Shown: positions 11,451 through 23,697 of the stretch, in pieces
How positions within the stretch are numbered: position 1 is the first letter of the stretch
Layout of the letters: each line of letters opens with the position of its first letter
NCBI GenBank assembly: GCA_003024785.1
Contig: PUQB01000219.1
Span: 62,001-126,000, forward strand
Length of the DNA stretch: 64,000 nt
Origin: Selaginella tamariscina
Lineage: Eukaryota; Streptophyta; Lycopodiopsida; Selaginellales; Selaginellaceae
Reading direction: 5' to 3'
Translations under genes and position numbers: made by a program
Notes under the pieces: generated by a model
The model's input: only the letters and a program-made list of their open reading frames with translations
Databases searched by the model: none
What the model was told of the DNA's origin: nothing

Positions 11451-13483
11451 AATATATTATATATATACGCATCTCTATAATAACAAGCGACATTTACTAT
11501 AAGACTCCGGACTAGACTTTTAACTAAAGTTTTAGACTTTAAAATAAATCAACACCGACAAATTGAATATCGATGTAAAAGACACATGTAATCTGTTTCT
11601 TCACGGCATTTATCAGTCTTATATATAAAAAGTCATATATATATACTTCTATTGTCTATACATAATGTACCATTGGTAGAATATATGTTAATTTATATAT
11701 ATGGTATATGTCTTAATCACTTATAAATAATAAGGTTTGAAATGTATGGTTGACACCTTGATTTTCCACTATAACAATACGTCAACTATGTATAATATAA
11801 TATAATTCCAAATATATACGACAAACATAAGGTGGTCGACATGTCTAAACCCTAAACCTACATATGTGTGGATAAGTCGCACTATAAATATAATATGTAT
11901 ATTAATAATTAATTAATTATTATCTAATTAATAATTAATTAGTTATGAAATGATCACACACAGTGTTTTGACCAGATTGCTATTTTGTTTGTTTTTCAAC
12001 AAACTTATTCTTGTATGGAAATAAAATAAACAATTCCCAAGAGATATATATCATTATTCACAGAGAACTAGAGTATCTACACTTGGACGTCTTTTATATT
12101 ATAGATTCTTATATCTAGAACACAGCTCTATATAAGTAGATATACACACATGTACGTATGCATGTACATACACATATAAACTATACATATATATGATTCT
12201 TATCTTTATATATTGTCTCCCAAAGTGCATGGGAGAAACACCCAAGTAAAAAAGAGGGGTTCAACTTTGTTGGTTGCTGGATATACAACTTAATATTCTA
12301 AATCTAAACATAATTAATTATTACATAAACTAAAACATCATTAATTCAATGTTTATTTTTTAATATTGATTGATTATTGTAATTTAGAGGTTTTATTTAT
12401 TTTATTAAAATAATTAAAAATTTGAAATAATATCTTTTAAAAAAAATATGCTCATTGGGTGTAAGTCGTCAGCATGTTGTAAGTGAATAAAAACAAGAGG
12501 GAGATTTATATGTAAAATGCCAACAAGGAAGAAACAGCTCACAAAAGAAGTGCTTGTAAACTGAAATAGGTGGTGCAAAACTAGCCTCAGAATATTTCAA
12601 AAATTTAACCTAAAATATTTTAATTTAAAATAAATGTAAAAAATATATATATATTAATTTCAATACAATTAAAAAATTAAACTGTATGTATTAATTAATT
12701 TTTAAAGTAGTACTTATGGACCACTGGACGACAAAAGAATTTATAAAGCTGTAGAAAAAATCTTTATTTATTTATTATTTTTTTTTCTGAATATAAAAAC
12801 ACAAAAAAGAATATTATTTATAAGAAAGTACTTACAGAGCAGGCTTCTGTATGATTCTGTACATAGTAAAAGGCTCTATACAAATATCTGAAATATTATA
12901 ATTATATAAATTACTTTAATTAAGCTCACATTATATTAAAACACAAGTGTGTGTGTGTGTGTGTGGTATTGTATTACCTGGAGAAGGAATCCATGCATGA
13001 TGGTATGGCACCATGCGCAGCCAGATACATCAATGGCTCGTGCTAACCATCACACCATTGGGAGCACGCTCACCTTTTGCCCTTTGCTTTTTCCCCTTTT
13101 GCCCTTTTTCTTCTGCAGACAACAATACACCGTAACCACGTAAAAATAGTAATTAATAATATTTAATTAATATAGAGATATATTATTTATTAATTAGAAA
13201 AAAAAATATATGATTACGACTATCATGTAACTATTCTGTAAGACTCCACGGAGTTAGGAGGAATAAAAATTTAATAATTAGTATGTGCAGGTACTTAAAA
13301 CTCTGCAAAATCCATAATATATTATTTATTTATTTTTATTTATTAATATTATTTATTTATTTATTTATTTATTTCTGAAGATCTGCAAACCGTAGAACAC
13401 CACGAACAAAATCTGCAGACTTTTTGTACAAATAGAAAGCAAACAAAATAAAGGAAGAAAGCCTGCAACTCTTTCTTAACGGA
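10746..13483. other. AT-rich intergenic DNA, no genes seen
   Basis: Simple repeats only: CA/TG near 10980-11010, TG near 11275-11300, a long AT run at about 11400-11465, and TG at 12948-12964. The small open frame at 12949-13143 begins in a TG repeat and shows no family resemblance. Confidence 0.6.
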
Positions 13484-13545
13484 CTTAAAGGTTAACGGAG
13501 CTACACAGTTAAACACTTAAAGGTTAACGGAGCTACACAGTTAAA
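13484..13545 (+). repeat. 30-bp tandem duplication upstream of the ARM-repeat gene
   Basis: CTTAAAGGTTAACGGAGCTA plus ten further bases occurs at 13484-13513 and again at 13516-13545, about 375 bp before the start codon at 13920. The GTTAAC palindrome in each unit could be a protein-binding site, but this is conjecture. Confidence 0.7.
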
Positions 13546-13819
13546 AAAAAATTAACGGACTTAAGTGTCTGTCCTGTCAAACTACAAGAAGTCCCGTTTT
13601 ACTTATGTTGCTATGTTGTCAAACTCCTCATATAAACAAATATATTTATATTTAAAAATAGAATAAAAAAAAAAAAAAAGAATTTATTTTTTTATAAGGT
13701 TCTAGCGAGGTTTTTCTTTTCACATTCTTTGCGTGTTAATAATCCCCCACTTCTTGCATTCTTGAGATTCTTTCATAACTTTCTCGCTGTATAGACTCCT
13801 TTCCCATCTGCTTATTAAT

Positions 13820-13900
13820 CCCAGAGAATCCCCAAGAATCCCATAGCTCTGTTTGTGTATTCTACACCCAGAGAATCCCCAAGAATCCCATAACTCTGTT
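13820..13900 (+). repeat. Duplicated 34-bp block in the probable 5' leader
   Basis: CCCAGAGAATCCCCAAGAAT followed by CCCATA(G/A)CTCTGTTT occurs at 13820-13853 and 13867-13900, ending 19 bp before the ATG at 13920. It probably lies in the 5' untranslated leader. Confidence 0.75.
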
Positions 13901-13919
13901 TTGTCCGGGAATTACCAGC

Positions 13920-14786
13920 ATGCCGAGCAGAGAGTTCCCACCAACATCACTTCTCAAGCCAGGGAGCTGTAATCCCTCTACATCTCATACCAAAAGGCTG
14001 TTAGAGAGCCTGACATCGATACTCGACAACCTCAAGTACTGTAGAGCAACAAAGTCCGACTTCCAGCCGTGCATAATCCCGGTTAAGCGAGCAAGGAAAT
14101 CCACAAGTAGCAGCAGCAGCAGCAGCTCAAGTAGCGATGGGAAACTGCGAGAGTACCGGTTACTATACGAGCAATCCCGTCTGTCCACGGAGTCCACGGA
14201 CGACTCCACAGCCGACCTCGTGGATGAGCTCGGGTCCGATACTCCGGATACTCGGTTAAATGCGGCGCACAAGGTCCGGAAATTGGCTAAGCTCAGCACC
14301 AGGGCGAGTACTGCTCTTGTTAAGAACGGTGTAATTCCTCCTCTCATCTCCATGCTTCATGACCACTCTATGTCTCTCCGGTATACAGCTCTCCTTGCCA
14401 TTCTCAATTTGTCCGCTGCCAGCAACATGTAAGTTTCACGTTTTACCATTCACGAGAGAGACAGAGAGAGACAGAGAGAGTCGTATATACAATTAAGCAT
14501 CTAAGTGTATATGTACAAGTGTGTAATTGAATGTTAGTCAATATACCGATAGCATCTGTCTCTCTATATATCAAAAGTGCATATGCTAGGAGATAAGCTA
14601 TATTCAATAGATAGTGGTACTACGTAATGTACGATTATACATGTATAAATATACGGCTATGTTCCATACCCGTATGCACACAGCTCTGTGAGAGAGAGAG
14701 ATGTATATATAATTAAGCATCTAAGTGCATATGTATAAACAACGTGTAAACTAGTGCAGTGTGTAGTTGAAAGTTAGTCAATTGCA

Positions 14787-14822
<36 letters not shown>

Positions 14823-15116
14823 AAAAGTGTATATGCTAGGAGATACGCTATATTCAATAGATAGTGGTACAACGTAATGTGCTATTATATGTATAATATA
14901 CGGTTATATTCCATACCCGTATATATAATTATGTGAAATACACACAAAGCTCTCCCTGCTATTTTCACTGCCGTAAATTAAAATATAGAATATGCACATA
15001 TGTATACATCAGCGTATATTCTATCACACACACGTGTATACAATTAAGCATCTAACTGCATAGACTAGTGTAGTGTTCGACTGGTAGTTGTCGATCTACC
15101 GATGGCATCTCTCTCT

Positions 15117-15157
<41 letters not shown>

Positions 15158-16182
15158 TATTCTAGGAGAGAAGCTATATTCAATAGATAGTGATACTACG
15201 TAATGTACGATTATACATGTATAAATATACTGTAGACTAGTGGTGTGTACTCGACCGGTAGCATATATATATATATATATATCAAAAGCTAGTGTGTACT
15301 ATGTAATGTACTATTATACATGTATAAATATACAGTGATGTCCCATGATATATAGTTAATAACTATATGCACACACACACACACACAACCACACACACAC
15401 ACACACATGTTCCTGACCTGAATTCTTACAGAAACAAAGCTGCCATAGTAGCTGGAGGGGCAATCCCAAGACTGGTAAAGCTCTGCAACGAAGAGCCAGC
15501 TGTCCGCGAGGCAGTGTCGGCAATCCTCCTCAGCCTGTCCACGTTGGATGTAAACAAGCCAGTCATCGGACACGGCGGAGCAGTCCGAGCACTAACCACA
15601 CTCCTCGGCCACCCCGACTCCAGCTTGCGAGCAAAGAAGGACGGCCTCCGCTCCCTCTGCAACCTGTGCATGTTCCGAGAGAATATCAGGTTCGTACTCG
15701 AGACAGACGTGGTCGAGTCAGTGCTCGATATCTTAAACCACCCGGACATTGACATAGTCGAGCCTTGTATAGAGCTTATAGGCAGCTTACTCGCTACCGA
15801 AGCTGGCTACAAGGCAGTCCTTGCCAAACCAAGTGTCGTCCTCTCACTAGTGGACGTCATTACATGGCTAGATGAGCCACATGTTCAAGAGAGGGCCATG
15901 AAAGTACTCATGACTATGGTGTATATGAGCCCCGAGATGAGAAAGATACTCTCTCAGTCACGAGGGTTAACCACGCTAACCGAGTTAACCGAGTTCGGGA
16001 CAGCGGTTACACAGAAGATGGCTGTGTGGGTACTCGACTGTATTAACAGGGACCAGGAGTGTAATTACTTACACTATGGTGAGGATAGTCACCCTGGGAG
16101 ATTTGTTCATAAGGTTCTTCAGCAACGGACTATGGCTTCTAATCTAGATATTTCTGATCATTTCATTTCTATTACTTTGTGA
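13920..16182 (+). CDS. ARM-repeat protein (plant U-box/ARM family, without U-box)
   Basis: Two exons: 13920-14428 and 15432-16182, splicing at AT|GTAAGT and TTACAG|AAAC in matching phase, giving 419 aa. Exon 1 has a serine run (AGC repeats, about residues 61-71), a spacer rich in D, E, S and T, then the first armadillo helices (KNGVIPPLISML, LRYTALLAILNLS). The junction rebuilds the typical NKAAIVAGGAIPRLVKL repeat. Exon 2 continues with ARM repeats (VIGHGGAVRALTTLL, KKDGLRSLCNLC, ETDVVESVLDIL) up to a short C-tail. No U-box is visible, so E3 activity is not expected from this protein alone. ARM repeats form a superhelix for protein binding; U-box-less relatives in plants act as adaptors in signalling. 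The partner is unknown. The gene converges with the helicase gene to its right. Confidence 0.85.
14488..15350 (+). repeat. Tandem repeats of about 200-230 bp inside the ARM-gene intron
   Basis: The 1003-bp intron (14429-15431) holds three to four diverged copies of one block, starting near 14490, 14706, 15040 and 15240. Shared landmarks are AATTAAGCATCTAA, GCTAGGAGATA, TATTCAATAGATAGTG and TACGTAATGTA, followed by the sequence around CATACCCGTAT. Each copy contains its own AT microsatellite of different length. The intron seems to have grown by local tandem duplication. Confidence 0.75.
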
Positions 16183-17025
16183 AAAGATATTTATTAATAT
16201 CCCAGTTTTGTAAATAGAAGTTTTTATATTCATTCATTACTACATGGCTGTGTGTGTGTGTGTGTGTCTGTGTGTTATGCCCAACCACTTGTACAGTACA
16301 CACAAACATATGCACACATATGCTTGTGTCTCTCTCACACACACACACATAAAAAAAACAATAAAAATGTTCTAGTTCTCAGTTTAAATTTTTGTTACAT
16401 TTTAAGAAGCATAATAGATAAACATTAACAAATTTATTAAATTATTTCAATATATTGTTTCACTTTACTTTTCAATATTCTTCTACATTTTATAGTATAT
16501 AAGAATACCAAGAGAAGACTTTTATATAGAGAGAGATACAGTATGAATTCAACTATTATGCAGCACATAACATACACAATAAGTAATATAAACAATATAA
16601 TAATAGTAGTATTATATAAACTAAAACTATTATATACTATACAAATAAGAAATAAATGCTTACCTGTGCATAATAAATAAAAGAATATGTGACACGCGAA
16701 TTCAGAGTCAAACTTCCGTGTGTTGGAAAAAATTAGTATAATCCAGCTTTCTGCACCATGGAAGAGAAACACAGTTAGACAGTACAGATAAAATGGAATA
16801 TGAAGGTCACTGTCATCAAGGTTTACCTTATATTCCCCCTTTGGTAAACGTGAACTTCGTAAATATATAATAACGTTATTATAATATATTATAATATAGT
16901 CTAATATATAAAATAAAATAAAATAATTCAGATTTATTCAATATTTTACCCGACAAAGCTCTTAAAGCACAGTACTCTCTGACCAGCATGCGCCCCCTTA
17001 TAAATTACACTAAGTTTTATGTTTT
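16183..17025. other. Intergenic region between convergent genes
   Basis: AT-rich 3' flanks of two convergent genes, with TG (16250-16275) and CA (16335-16350) microsatellites. The open frame at 16437-16772 (-) is a low-complexity hydrophobic reading of AT-rich DNA and is not called. Confidence 0.6.
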
Positions 17026-17125
17026 TTAAACTTGCTCAACTGGTGTGGCCTCTTCCTTAGCTTGGTTTTGTTGCATCACTGATAAGAAACACACATTGGA
17101 CGTGTGTATATAAATATGTATATGT

Positions 17126-17158
<33 letters not shown>

Positions 17159-20020
17159 TTTAAGATACCTTGCTTCTTCAACTTGTTTCGAAAGCTCCTC
17201 TTCCTGCTGAAAGCAGCCTCCTGTAATGACAGTTGACAGCCAGATTTATGTATATTTTATATGCCTGTATGCACGTATACAGCTATAACTACATACTTTC
17301 TAGATGTGATCGAGTTTAGTCCTCACGAGATACGCACGCGCACACACACACACGAGAGAGAGAGAGAGAGAGAGATGTTTAAGCCTGTATGCATGGTATG
17401 ATACTTTGTGAATGCTTTAAATTACACACAGACACTGTGTATACAACCATAAGTATAATTTGTGAATGTTAGACACACGTGCGTACCACGGGTTGGCCGG
17501 CAATAATAGCTTGACGAACAGCTTCTACGAGAGGATGACTGGCTTCTGTATAAAGACTTGTGACAAGACCTGGTTTACCAGCTCTCCCTGTGCGTCCCAC
17601 CCTATGTAGAAAATCAACCGCGTTTAAAGCAAATTCTGCCTGAAAAACCAATAAAGAAAAACGATATTAAGATTTAAGTTATAATGCTAATAAATAAAAT
17701 AAAGAAAACGTGTGCATAAGTAAACTATAATATACACACAGATTCATACATAGCATTAACACATACATATATACATATGTATTACCTGTATAATGTGACC
17801 AATATCTTTAATATCAAGCCCACGAGCACCAGAGTCCGTACAAAGGAGTATCCCACCTTCGTCCTGGAACCTCTTAACAGCCTCTGTACGCTCCTCGAGT
17901 GAGAGATTACGGTGGAAACACAGGGGCGTGACGTGTACTTTCTCTAGGATCCTCTCAATGGCGTGTAAGGACTCTATCGTGTTTGCAAACACCATTGTGC
18001 GGTGGAAGTACGGTGTTGCGTAAGTACTCTCTGTTTTGTCCGGCTTGGAGGAGATTGCCTGTAACAGGGCTTCCACTCGCTTGCTTGCATCAACTTCAAC
18101 CCACCTGTGATTAACCCTGCATTAAAAGTATAAACCTTGTTAATTGTATTATGCTTTAATAACGACCTTCTTGCCCATACTTGGTTTACAAAATTAGTTT
18201 TATGACTATACATAATTTACAAAACTTACGCCCCTGGAAAACATTGTACATCTATTACTTAATCATTATATACAAACATTTATTGTCTTCTTTTTCTTTT
18301 AATTTTGTATTAAACATTAAGTTGTATAACTCTCGTGTTTTCAATATATGACTTTACATATTATTGTAAGACTACGAGTTGACTAATCCTTAAATATATG
18401 CATACGGTAGAAAGAACTTATATCTACTTTCTAAAAGATACCAAGATATGCATCAACATGAAGCACACATGTAACTAGGCATACATATAGAAAAATAATA
18501 TGGAGTATTTGAATCGGTTAGTTACATACACAGATAGCATAAATAGCTAAATACATAAATAGATTTAAAAATACAAACTTTATTATTTATTCTGATACTT
18601 TACCTTCTTTAAACCACAATTTTTATTCCAAATAGTTGATATTTTTAAATCTTAATGATTAATACTGCAGCGTTATCATTCAAAATAAAACTATATTAAT
18701 CTACTGAAACTCTTTGAACCTCAGAAAGATCTATTATTCAAAGAATTGAAGTCTTGTATTTAGAAGTTAGCTAATCCTTATAGAATGATATACAGAAAAA
18801 CATAAGTATGTAGGTATATAAAGCACACATACATACATACATATATCGTATAGTAACATAACAACATATATCGTAGAGTAATACATATATAACATACATA
18901 TACACATGTAGATTATATAGCAGAAACTTTATGAGCTTATAATGTTTAAAATATGTTTACCTTGGATTGTGACAATGAAGATATTCTCCGTTAATCCACG
19001 TAGCATCGGGGAATTGGTAGGAGAGCATTATAGCAGGCGTCTTCTTGCCAATCACAGGCAAAGTGGCAGCCACAAATATATACTGCTCAACTCAACCCAA
19101 ATGTAAGATACATACACACACACCAAAGTACATAACTTCTATTTATATAAAAAATATATATACCTGTTTACTTCTTTTGTATTTCTTTCGGTATGTCTTC
19201 CGCTTCTTCTTTGCATTATCTTTATCTTCTTTGTTCTCATTACTCGCTTCTGTTGCTGTCAAGTTCAACTAAACCTTCAGTGCATGTTTTAATGTTTCTC
19301 ATAGAGAGAGAGAGAGAGAGAGCCTACGTGTGGGTGTGTATGCTTGCGTTACATATATACACATTAATGTAGGCACGCAGATATAGAAATGCAGGGTATC
19401 TATATAGCCACGCACACGCGCGCGAGACTTACATTCCTTACTAACTTCGGCCCATTCACTGACTTCTTCCTCCATATCTGAATCTTCGTCTGACTCAGCT
19501 TCCTCGTTTGATTTCTCAAAATCTGTCCAAGGCTTGGCCAGCTCAACTTTCAATTCAGCGTTATTGCCTTTTTCTTCAGAAGCTGCCCTTTTCTCCTCAA
19601 GCCTTAGCATTGGCAGGAGCCTGTTTGTTACTTCCTTTTCAAAACTACCCGATAAAAGCATATCTGCTTCATCAAACACCTGTACACATGCACATACAAA
19701 AATATGCATAATTGTCGTCTTGAATATGAAGATGAACATATGAAGGTGTTTGTATGGGGTGTCATACAACAATATGGAATATGCTCATGTACATAAAGTA
19801 TGCATGTCAATGCATATACTTTTGCACCTGCGTAAGTATAATAAGAAAATATGAACACATTGTTTATGTACACGTGGCTATAGTTGGACATATACACATA
19901 CGGAATATGAGTGACATGTATATGAAGCTCCAAAACATGTAGAGACACACACACAGGCACGTACTGATATTTACAAATTATAATTATAGCAAATAATAAC
20001 ACAGGAATATGTATGCGTGA

Positions 20021-20089
<69 letters not shown>

Positions 20090-20092
20090 ATA

Positions 20093-20149
<57 letters not shown>

Positions 20150-20860
20150 GATACTTATATATATGAATATGCTTGTGTCTACATTGAAGTATATATATTG
20201 TACACACACACTCACACAACTTACCACGAAACGCGCGTCTCTTATAAATGCACCTCTACGCTTTCTCTTTGGATCATAGCTAAACAAATGGTTTATCAGT
20301 GCTCCAGGCGTAGCAACAACTATATCTGGCGAGACATTGGCCATCCCTGACTTTAAGAAATTAGTAAACATTCTAAATTTCATAAACTAAAAATATACAT
20401 ACTATAACATAAAATACTACTAAAACTATATAATTAACTAGACTCTCTAACACGCGCGCGCGCGTACCTGACCTCCAGTGATGACTGCCACCTTAACAGG
20501 CTTCTCCAAATTACTACACACTCCACTTGCCATGTCCGCAGCTTGTTGACAGAGTGTCGCATTTGGGCAAAGCACAAGCGCAAAACTGCGTGGAAGATAG
20601 CCCTTCTGTTCGCTTTTTTGTTTTATAAATTCCTCGTGTGACCTCTCCAGAAGCTGCAATATTGGAAGCAGATATGCATGTGTTTTCCCGCTTCCTGTCT
20701 CTGCTGCTACAACCACGTCTCCACCTTGTAGAATCTTAGGTATTGATGCAGCCTACAGCAAAAGAAGTAAAGCATCACGTGTGTACATTGCATTTGTCTA
20801 TATCTATATGAAAACGTGTGTGTAGTGAGATTGCGTGTTTTCAAAGACACGGGTATGCTC

Positions 20861-20897
<37 letters not shown>

Positions 20898-21279
20898 ACA
20901 ATTAGTACTACGTATATACATATCCATTGGCACAGTGTGCGTGTGTTTAAATGAATACTGAACACACGTGTATATATGTGCGTATGTGTGTATTTGTATA
21001 TATGTATATTAACCAGCATTTTATCATAGATACATATACACTAACCTGTATGACAGAGGGCCTGTCAAATCCAGCCTTCATAGTGGCCTGCGAGATGTCA
21101 TTAGACATCCGAGAGAGGTCCAGCTGACGCCAACATCCGCATAGAATGAATACTTGTTCTTCGTCTCCTGTTTTGGAGATTTCTTCTCCTTTGAAGAAGC
21201 AGAGTAAATCCGCACGCCGCCGCTTTGCGGGCGGGAATTGGGAAGCCCGATGTGTGCTAATCTGTACCTTGGAGACCAT
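17026..21279 (-). CDS. RH22: DEAD-box ATP-dependent RNA helicase, RH22-like (plastid)
   Basis: Ten exons read from GT-AG sites and reading phase: 21279-21046, 20752-20468, 20350-20225, 19679-19433, 19255-19164, 19082-18961, 18104-17786, 17639-17487, 17220-17169, 17078-17026. They join without a frame break into 560 aa, close to the length I recall for Arabidopsis RH22. Motifs in order: Q-motif (GFDRPSVIQ, about 70-78), I AAETGSGKT (94-102), Ib TPG (187-189), II DEAD (218-221), III as AAT (333-335), V TDSGARGLD (about 458-466), VI HRVGRTGR (487-494). Between II and III is an acidic stretch followed by a lysine/arginine-rich one. The tail FSRKRSFRNKLKK is characteristic of RH22. Known role of the family: plastid 50S ribosomal subunit (23S rRNA) assembly. 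The third acceptor (AAAG|TCAGGG at 20350) is the least certain; CAG|GG four bases further in would break the frame. Start at 21279 is the first ATG of exon 1; the plastid transit peptide is not obvious. Confidence 0.92.
20020..20149 (+). repeat. Compound microsatellite (TC)n(TA)n(TG)n in helicase intron 3
   Basis: TC run at about 20020-20070, AT run at about 20071-20104, TG run at about 20105-20149, all inside the intron between the Ib and DEAD exons. Confidence 0.9.
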
Positions 21280-21348
21280 AGCTGACTGAAGAACCCAGCG
21301 GCTCCGCTATCCGGCAGTGCACCGGCATCCCCTGTATAACCCGCATTT

Positions 21349-21375
21349 CCTAAACCCTAAACCCTAAACCCTAAG
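21349..21375 (-). promoter_or_regulatory. Telo-box cluster upstream of the RH22-like gene
   Basis: Plus strand shows CCTAAACCCTAAACCCTAAA and one further CCCTAA, about 70-95 bp before the start codon of the minus-strand helicase gene. AAACCCTAA telo-boxes are established plant promoter elements of ribosomal-protein and ribosome-biogenesis genes, which fits the inferred role of the helicase. A chance interstitial telomeric repeat is the alternative. Confidence 0.6.
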
Positions 21376-21384
21376 GACATGTAA

Positions 21385-21387
<3 letters not shown>

Positions 21388-21457
<70 letters not shown>
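21388..21457 (+). repeat. Compound microsatellite (TG)n(AG)n
   Basis: TG repeat at about 21388-21415 running directly into an AG repeat that ends at 21457. The same TG-then-AG order recurs at about 20863-20895, 23663-23697, 32124-32174, 38384-38441 and 39708-39768. Confidence 0.9.
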
Positions 21458-21460
<3 letters not shown>

Positions 21461-21556
21461 TTTTTAATCATTAATTTTAATTATATAATATTAAATTAAT
21501 AAAGTGCTGAATTATTAAATTCTTTTGTACTGTATTTATTTTTCTTTTCTTTCTTT

Positions 21557-21676
21557 AAATAGTTAATGAGTTCCATACTGTGTCTTGTTAATATACAGTC
21601 TTATGAGCTGAAAATAAAATAGTTAATGATTCCATACTGTGTCTTGTTAATATACAGTCTTATGAGCTGAAAATAA
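21557..21676 (+). repeat. 60-bp tandem duplication
   Basis: Two nearly identical 60-bp units (21557-21616 and 21617-21676). Both contain TTCCATACTGTGTCTTGTTA and TATGAGCTGAAAAT. Confidence 0.85.
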
Positions 21677-22012
21677 TTACATTGAGATATTTTTAAATAT
21701 ATGTTCATTTAATATTTATATATTATAATAATAATTAGTTAATTAAGCAAATAATACACATTGTCGGTAATCAACTAATTGTAGATACATACCTATACAC
21801 ACAAGCATAAATACCTGCATGTATACATATATTTTTATATACATATGCATACCTATATAATGTGACTAATTATGTATTACTTAAGTATGTATATATATAC
21901 ACTGAGTATTTATTATTAGTTATATATTCAATCATATAGTCCCTCACACCTTTTTATAATTGAATAATTAAGTTGTATATACTGAATTAAACCGTCAACA
22001 CCGGAAGGATAT

Positions 22013-22095
22013 CCCGGTGCGAACGTTCATCTATGGCCGGCCGGAACCTCCGGCGACCGTCCCCTCTTGAACGTTCATCTATGGCCGGCCGGAAC
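22013..22095 (+). repeat. GC-rich duplicated motif with GGCCGGCC palindrome
   Basis: GAACGTTCATCTATGGCCGG followed by CCGGAAC occurs at about 22020 and 22068 in otherwise AT-rich DNA. A relic (GTTCATCTATGG...GCCGGAGA) reappears near 23182 before a GATCTGGACCGTCCTTTAA block that is also found near 31720. Confidence 0.75.
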
Positions 22096-22099
22096 AATT

Positions 22100-23662
22100 C
22101 AAGAAAAAAAGAAAAAATATAAACATTTTATAAAATCCTTTATTATGATTATCTCATATGTATAAATCTCCGTTTTTTCTTAAAGAAATGTGTTTATTAA
22201 CATCACTTACCAATGATTTAAACAAAATAATGCAATACTGGAGCGATTTTAATAAATTCATGTGCACACGTAATTAATATATATATATATATATAGTGAA
22301 ATATACATACATGTGTATATGTGATGTAACTTCTATGTTATGTATATACAAGGGATGGTTATCTAGAATTCAGGCTGTTTGTGCACTGTTTTCATTAATA
22401 ACGTTTCATATACAGTCTTATTTGTTTACTTAGATATTTAAATATTATAAAATAATAAATTAATTAATCAAATAGTACACATTGTAGATAATTAACTAAT
22501 TGTATATAAAATACCTGCATGTATTTGTGTGTGTTTATACATACATATACGTATATGTATATATATAGAGAGAGACACTGAGTACTTCATTCAATTATAC
22601 GTACACATTTACACACACACACATATATATGTATATGAATATTGCCTAGAATGACCAATAGAATCCGTATACACAGGAGTATCCACTGTATTCTATCTTC
22701 ATCTCCTCGCAGTGTTTTAATAAGTAATTAATTAATTATTAACCAATGATATTCATAAAAGAGTTTATACGAGGATATTCGCATGGATATTCTTGATTTG
22801 CACTTGGTTTTTGTTAAATTGCGTTAATACGTCAACACACATGTACACTTCAATTCACATACAATATAAAACTTTAAAGTAATGACTTAAGACTTCTTAA
22901 TACTCACAGATTCATTATATATATATATATAGTTATCTTATAAAAGAATAGTTTACATATTGCATTTAAACAAACAGTAAATGCTAATGAAAACATTAAA
23001 ACTATTAAATAGTGTGTATATATGAAACACAAGTGTCTTTTTAATATTTTTAATTAAACTTATTAGAATAATTGAAGACAGGACTTAACCATAAATGTTA
23101 TCAAGACCTTCCTTCACAAAACTGTTCTGTATATATATTAATTCTAATTATAATTACTATGTGCAAAAAAGGAAGGAGATAGTTCATCTATGGATCGCCG
23201 GAGAGATCTGGACCGTCCTTTAACAGGACAATTCACATTCCTACTGAAGAATATACTGGTGCGACCACGTACGCAAACAAGTTCGGGACTGGAACAAAAC
23301 AGGAAAAATATAAATTTGTAATTGTATTTTTAATTGTTTTATTATAATGAGATCAACAGTGTGTGACTATATATTAGAGAGATGATCATTTTGACAGTTT
23401 GATTTATATTTTATAAATTTCAGATTCATTTGTATAAAGATGATCTATTTAATTTTATTTTATAAATACTATATTTCTGAAGCAAAAAAAAAAGAGATAT
23501 ATATACAATTCTACTGGTATAAATAAATACATACGTACATATGGTAATTATAATTTAAAAGATTAATTAAGTATAATCAGACTTTTTACCTCAGATCAGT
23601 TAAATAATCCATGTATAAATGATCTTATATGTATATAATGGTGTATGTGTATGTATATGAGA

Positions 23663-23697
<35 letters not shown>

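Noticed and set aside
13985..14353. 122-aa minus-strand open frame with a leucine run
   Set aside because: It is the antisense of ARM-repeat exon 1; the leucine run is the complement of the serine-coding AGC repeat.
20105..20350. Open frame starting with a run of Cys-Val
   Set aside because: Translation of a TG repeat inside a helicase intron and the antisense of exon 3.
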